Made by a program: the position numbers and the translations under genes. Below are positions 61,817-64,000 of a stretch of DNA of 64,000 nucleotides, one piece after another. Positions within the stretch are counted from its first letter, which is position 1. Each line of letters starts with the position of its first letter. The DNA lies in NCBI RefSeq assembly GCF_015159745.1, contig NZ_JADDOJ010000002.1, positions 1-64,000 of the forward strand. Reading direction: 5' to 3'. The DNA is from Ramlibacter aquaticus. GTDB taxonomy: Bacteria; Pseudomonadota; Gammaproteobacteria; Burkholderiales; Burkholderiaceae_C. The notes below the pieces were generated by a model. That model saw only the letters and a list, made by a program, of their open reading frames with translations. It did no database searches and was not told the DNA's origin.

Positions 61817-62972
61817 GGCCCGCCTGCCGCGCCCCGGCCAGCCGGTGGACGCGATCGACACCCCGGCGCTGGTGGTGGACCTGGACGCCATGGAGCGCAA
61901 CATCGCGCGCATGGCCACCTTCGCCCGCGACCAGGGCATGAAGTGGCGGCCGCACGCCAAGATGCACAAGTGCGCCGAACTGGCGGTGCAGATGGTCGCG
62001 GCCGGGGCCGTGGGCGCCTGCGTCCAGAAGACCGCCGAGGCCGAGGCCATGGCCGCCGGCGGCGTGCTGGACCTGTACATCAGCAACGAGGTGGTGGCGC
62101 CTGCCAAGCTGGCCCGGGTGGCCGCCCTGGCGCTGGACCTGGCCGGGCGCGGCGGCCGGCTGTCCATCGCCGTGGACAGCGAGGCGGGCATCCAGGGCCT
62201 GGCCCACGCGCTGGCGGCGCGGGGCGCCGGCCCGGCCGCGATGGACGTGTTCGTGGAGATCGACGTGGGCCAGGGCCGCTGCGGCGTCCCGCCCGGGGAG
62301 GCGGCGGTCGCACTGGCGCGGGCGATCGCGCAGCACGCCGAATTGCACTTCGCCGGCCTGCAGGCCTACCAGGGCCGGGCGCAGCACCTGCGCGGGGTGG
62401 CCGAGCGCCACGAGGCAATCGCCGCGGCGGTGCGCGATGCGCGCCACACGCGCGAGTGCATCGAGGCGGCCGGGCTGCCCGTCGGCCTGGTCACGGGCGC
62501 GGGCACCGGCACCTTTGCCTGCGAAGCGGCCAGCGGCCTGTACGGGGAATTGCAGACCGGCTCCTTCCTGTTCATGGACGCCGACTACGGCCGCAACGCG
62601 CCCGACCCGGCGCAGCCGCGCTTCGAGCACGCGCTCTTCGTCAAGGCGCAGGTGATCAGCCGCAGCCGCGACCACGCGGTCTGCGACGCCGGCCACAAGA
62701 GCCACGCCATCGACTCGGGCCTGCCGGCGGTATGGCCGCACCCGGCGCTGGGCACCCTGGAATTCGCCAACGGCGGCGACGAGCACGGCATCCTGCGGCC
62801 GGACCCGGCCCGGGGGCTGCTGCCCGCCATCGGCGACTCCGTCTGGCTGGTGCCCGGCCACTGCGACCCGACGGTGAACCTGCACGCGCACATGGTCGGC
62901 GTGCGCGGCGGGCTGCAGGCCGGGGTGGTGGAGCGCCTCCTCAGGGTTGACGCCAGAGGCGCCCTGACCTGA
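61800..62972 (+). CDS. DSD1-family PLP enzyme (D-threonine aldolase / D-serine dehydratase-like)
   Basis: This 390-residue fold-type III PLP enzyme starts with IDTPALVVDLDAMERNI and carries the cofactor Lys, K54, in WRPHAKMHK. The phosphate-binding region is TGAGTGTF. The C-terminal metal site of the family is visible as VPGHCDPTVNLH (His and Cys ligands to zinc or manganese). It should act on D-threonine-like or other D-hydroxyamino acids. It overlaps the phosphatase gene by 17 bp. Confidence 0.92.
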   Translation: MTAAPEARLPRPGQPVDAIDTPALVVDLDAMERNIARMATFARDQGMKWRPHAKMHKCAELAVQMVAAGAVGACVQKTAEAEAMAAGGVLDLYISNEVVAPAKLARVAALALDLAGRGGRLSIAVDSEAGIQGLAHALAARGAGPAAMDVFVEIDVGQGRCGVPPGEAAVALARAIAQHAELHFAGLQAYQGRAQHLRGVAERHEAIAAAVRDARHTRECIEAAGLPVGLVTGAGTGTFACEAASGLYGELQTGSFLFMDADYGRNAPDPAQPRFEHALFVKAQVISRSRDHAVCDAGHKSHAIDSGLPAVWPHPALGTLEFANGGDEHGILRPDPARGLLPAIGDSVWLVPGHCDPTVNLHAHMVGVRGGLQAGVVERLLRVDARGALT

Positions 62973-62991
62973 GGCCGGGACAATCGGGGCA

Positions 62992-64000
62992 ATGAGCCCC
63001 TCGCAGGTCATCGTCCTCGCGACACCCGTCTTCCTGGCGCTGATCGCCCTGGAATACGCCTGGGGCCGCTGGCGCGGCCGCGACACCTACGGCCTGCCCG
63101 ACACGCTCTGCAGCATCTCCCTGGGCCTGCTGAGCCAGGTCAGCGCGGCGCTCGCGCCGCTGCTCACGCTGGGCCTGTATGCCAGCGTCCAGGCCCAGGC
63201 CGCGCTGTGGCGCAACGACGCGTTCTGGCTGTCGCCCGCCGGCTGGGGGCTGGCCCTGCTGGCCTACGACTTCCTCTACTACTGGCTGCACCGCGCCGGC
63301 CACGAGGTGGCCCTGCTCTGGGCCGCGCACGTGGTGCACCACCAGAGCGAGCACTACAACCTCTCCACGGCCCTGCGCCAGACCAGCACCGGGCCGCTGC
63401 TCGCCTGGGTCTTCTACCTGCCGATGGCGCTGGCGGGCGTGCCGCCGCTGGTGTTCGCGGTGGTCGCGCTGGTCGACCTGCTCTACCAGTTCTGGGTCCA
63501 CACCGAGCACGTGGGCAGGCTGGGCGGCTTCGACCGCTGGTTCTGCTCGCCCTCCAACCACCGGGTGCACCACGCCGTGAACGAGGGCTACGTGGACCGC
63601 AACTACGGCGGCATCCTGATGGTCTGGGACCGGATGTTCGGCACCTTCGTGGAGGAGACCGAGCCCTGCGTCTACGGCACCCGCAGCCCGCTGCGCAGCT
63701 GCGACCCGCTGTGGGCCAACCTGGAAGTGTATGGAACGCTGGCCCGTCTCTCGTGGCAGGCGCGCTCGCCCCTGGACAAGTTGCGGGTGTGGTTCAAGCC
63801 ACCGGGCTGGCTGCCGCCCGAACTGCGCGACGGCGCGGGGCCCTTTGACCTCTCGGCCGTGCGCCGCTGGGATCCCCCCATGGCCGCCCGCCTGCGCCCG
63901 CTCGCGGGCCTGCTGTTCCTGGCACACCTGGGCGCGGCGGCCCTGTTCCTCTGGCAGGTGGACGCCCTGCCCGCCGGCACGGCCTGGGCCGCCCTGGCGG
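62992..64000 (+). CDS. Sterol desaturase / fatty acid hydroxylase family protein (3' end outside window)
   Basis: This is a membrane-bound di-iron hydroxylase, open to the window end (336 codons seen). The His clusters are in order: HRAGH, HVVHHQSEHYN, HTEH and NHRVHH. Hydrophobic helices (VIVLATPVFLALIALEYAW, LAWVFYLPMALAGVPPLVF) surround them. GGGGC precedes ATG 62992. After the catalytic domain a further hydrophobic segment LRPLAGLLFLAHLGAALFL begins, so the protein may be one of the longer members with an extra C-terminal domain. Confidence 0.92.
   Translation, partial: MSPSQVIVLATPVFLALIALEYAWGRWRGRDTYGLPDTLCSISLGLLSQVSAALAPLLTLGLYASVQAQAALWRNDAFWLSPAGWGLALLAYDFLYYWLHRAGHEVALLWAAHVVHHQSEHYNLSTALRQTSTGPLLAWVFYLPMALAGVPPLVFAVVALVDLLYQFWVHTEHVGRLGGFDRWFCSPSNHRVHHAVNEGYVDRNYGGILMVWDRMFGTFVEETEPCVYGTRSPLRSCDPLWANLEVYGTLARLSWQARSPLDKLRVWFKPPGWLPPELRDGAGPFDLSAVRRWDPPMAARLRPLAGLLFLAHLGAAALFLWQVDALPAGTAWAALA

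Overview
The window is about 64 kb of high-GC DNA with the gene content of a betaproteobacterium, most likely order Burkholderiales and family Comamonadaceae. Supporting marks are the dense, overlapping gene packing, the Liv-type ABC loci, the divergent LysR/DUF2917 pair, the Lrp-glmS-glmU neighbourhood, and the folM-folB and ttcA-DUF4136 pairs. The genus cannot be fixed from the sequence. No rRNA, tRNA, CRISPR array or insertion sequence was seen.

Region 1 (1-4.7 kb): a LytTR response regulator beside a LytS-like protein that stops before any ATPase domain, then a SnoaL / ChrR-like cupin / FAD amine oxidase operon. Region 2 (4.9-14.8 kb): a solute-uptake and catabolism locus. It has a complete livK-H-M-G-F ABC operon with a trailing alpha/beta hydrolase, a divergent GntR regulator, an aldehyde dehydrogenase, a second hydrolase whose nucleophile serine is replaced by glycine, and a second orphan binding protein paralogous to the first.

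Region 3 (15.0-20.0 kb): a tightly coupled five-gene operon encoding a haem-oxygenase-like iron oxidase, an NPPY methyltransferase, an ATP-grasp ligase, an OlsB-like N-acyltransferase and an LplT-like transporter. It looks like a pathway for a modified acyl-amino-acid lipid or lipopeptide, and it is the best candidate here for an undescribed system. Region 4 (20.0-30.8 kb): convergent to it lies a complete Nit1C cluster (MSMEG_0572, nitrilase, radical SAM, GNAT, AIR-synthase-like, glycosyltransferase, MSMEG_0570, flavin oxidoreductase) followed by DUF1348, PIG-L and STAS-like genes. A divergent MocR regulator shares with it an intergenic region full of GCGATCA/GCAATCA repeats. Nit1C has been linked to cyanide and nitrile nitrogen use.

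Region 5 (31-33 kb): a small accessory patch (zinc-ribbon membrane protein, two small unknown proteins, a GIY-YIG/DUF4357 protein) just downstream of glmS. Region 6 (33-48.9 kb): mostly housekeeping, with glmS, an Lrp regulator, glmU, a frameshifted small gene, an unusual metallo-beta-lactamase-fold protein with its TetR gene, LysR/DUF2917, 5-formyl-THF cyclo-ligase, lytic transglycosylase, GST, cca, ROK kinase, MidA, folM and folB.

Region 7 (49-59.4 kb): a two-partner secretion / contact-dependent inhibition-type locus. It has a 2675-residue TpsA with an alpha/beta-hydrolase-like C-terminal segment, a frameshifted TpsB partner, a decayed orphan C-terminal cassette downstream, and no recognisable immunity gene. 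Region 8 (59.6-64 kb): ttcA, a DUF4136 lipoprotein, a histidine phosphatase, a D-threonine-aldolase-like enzyme and a fatty acid hydroxylase cut by the window edge.
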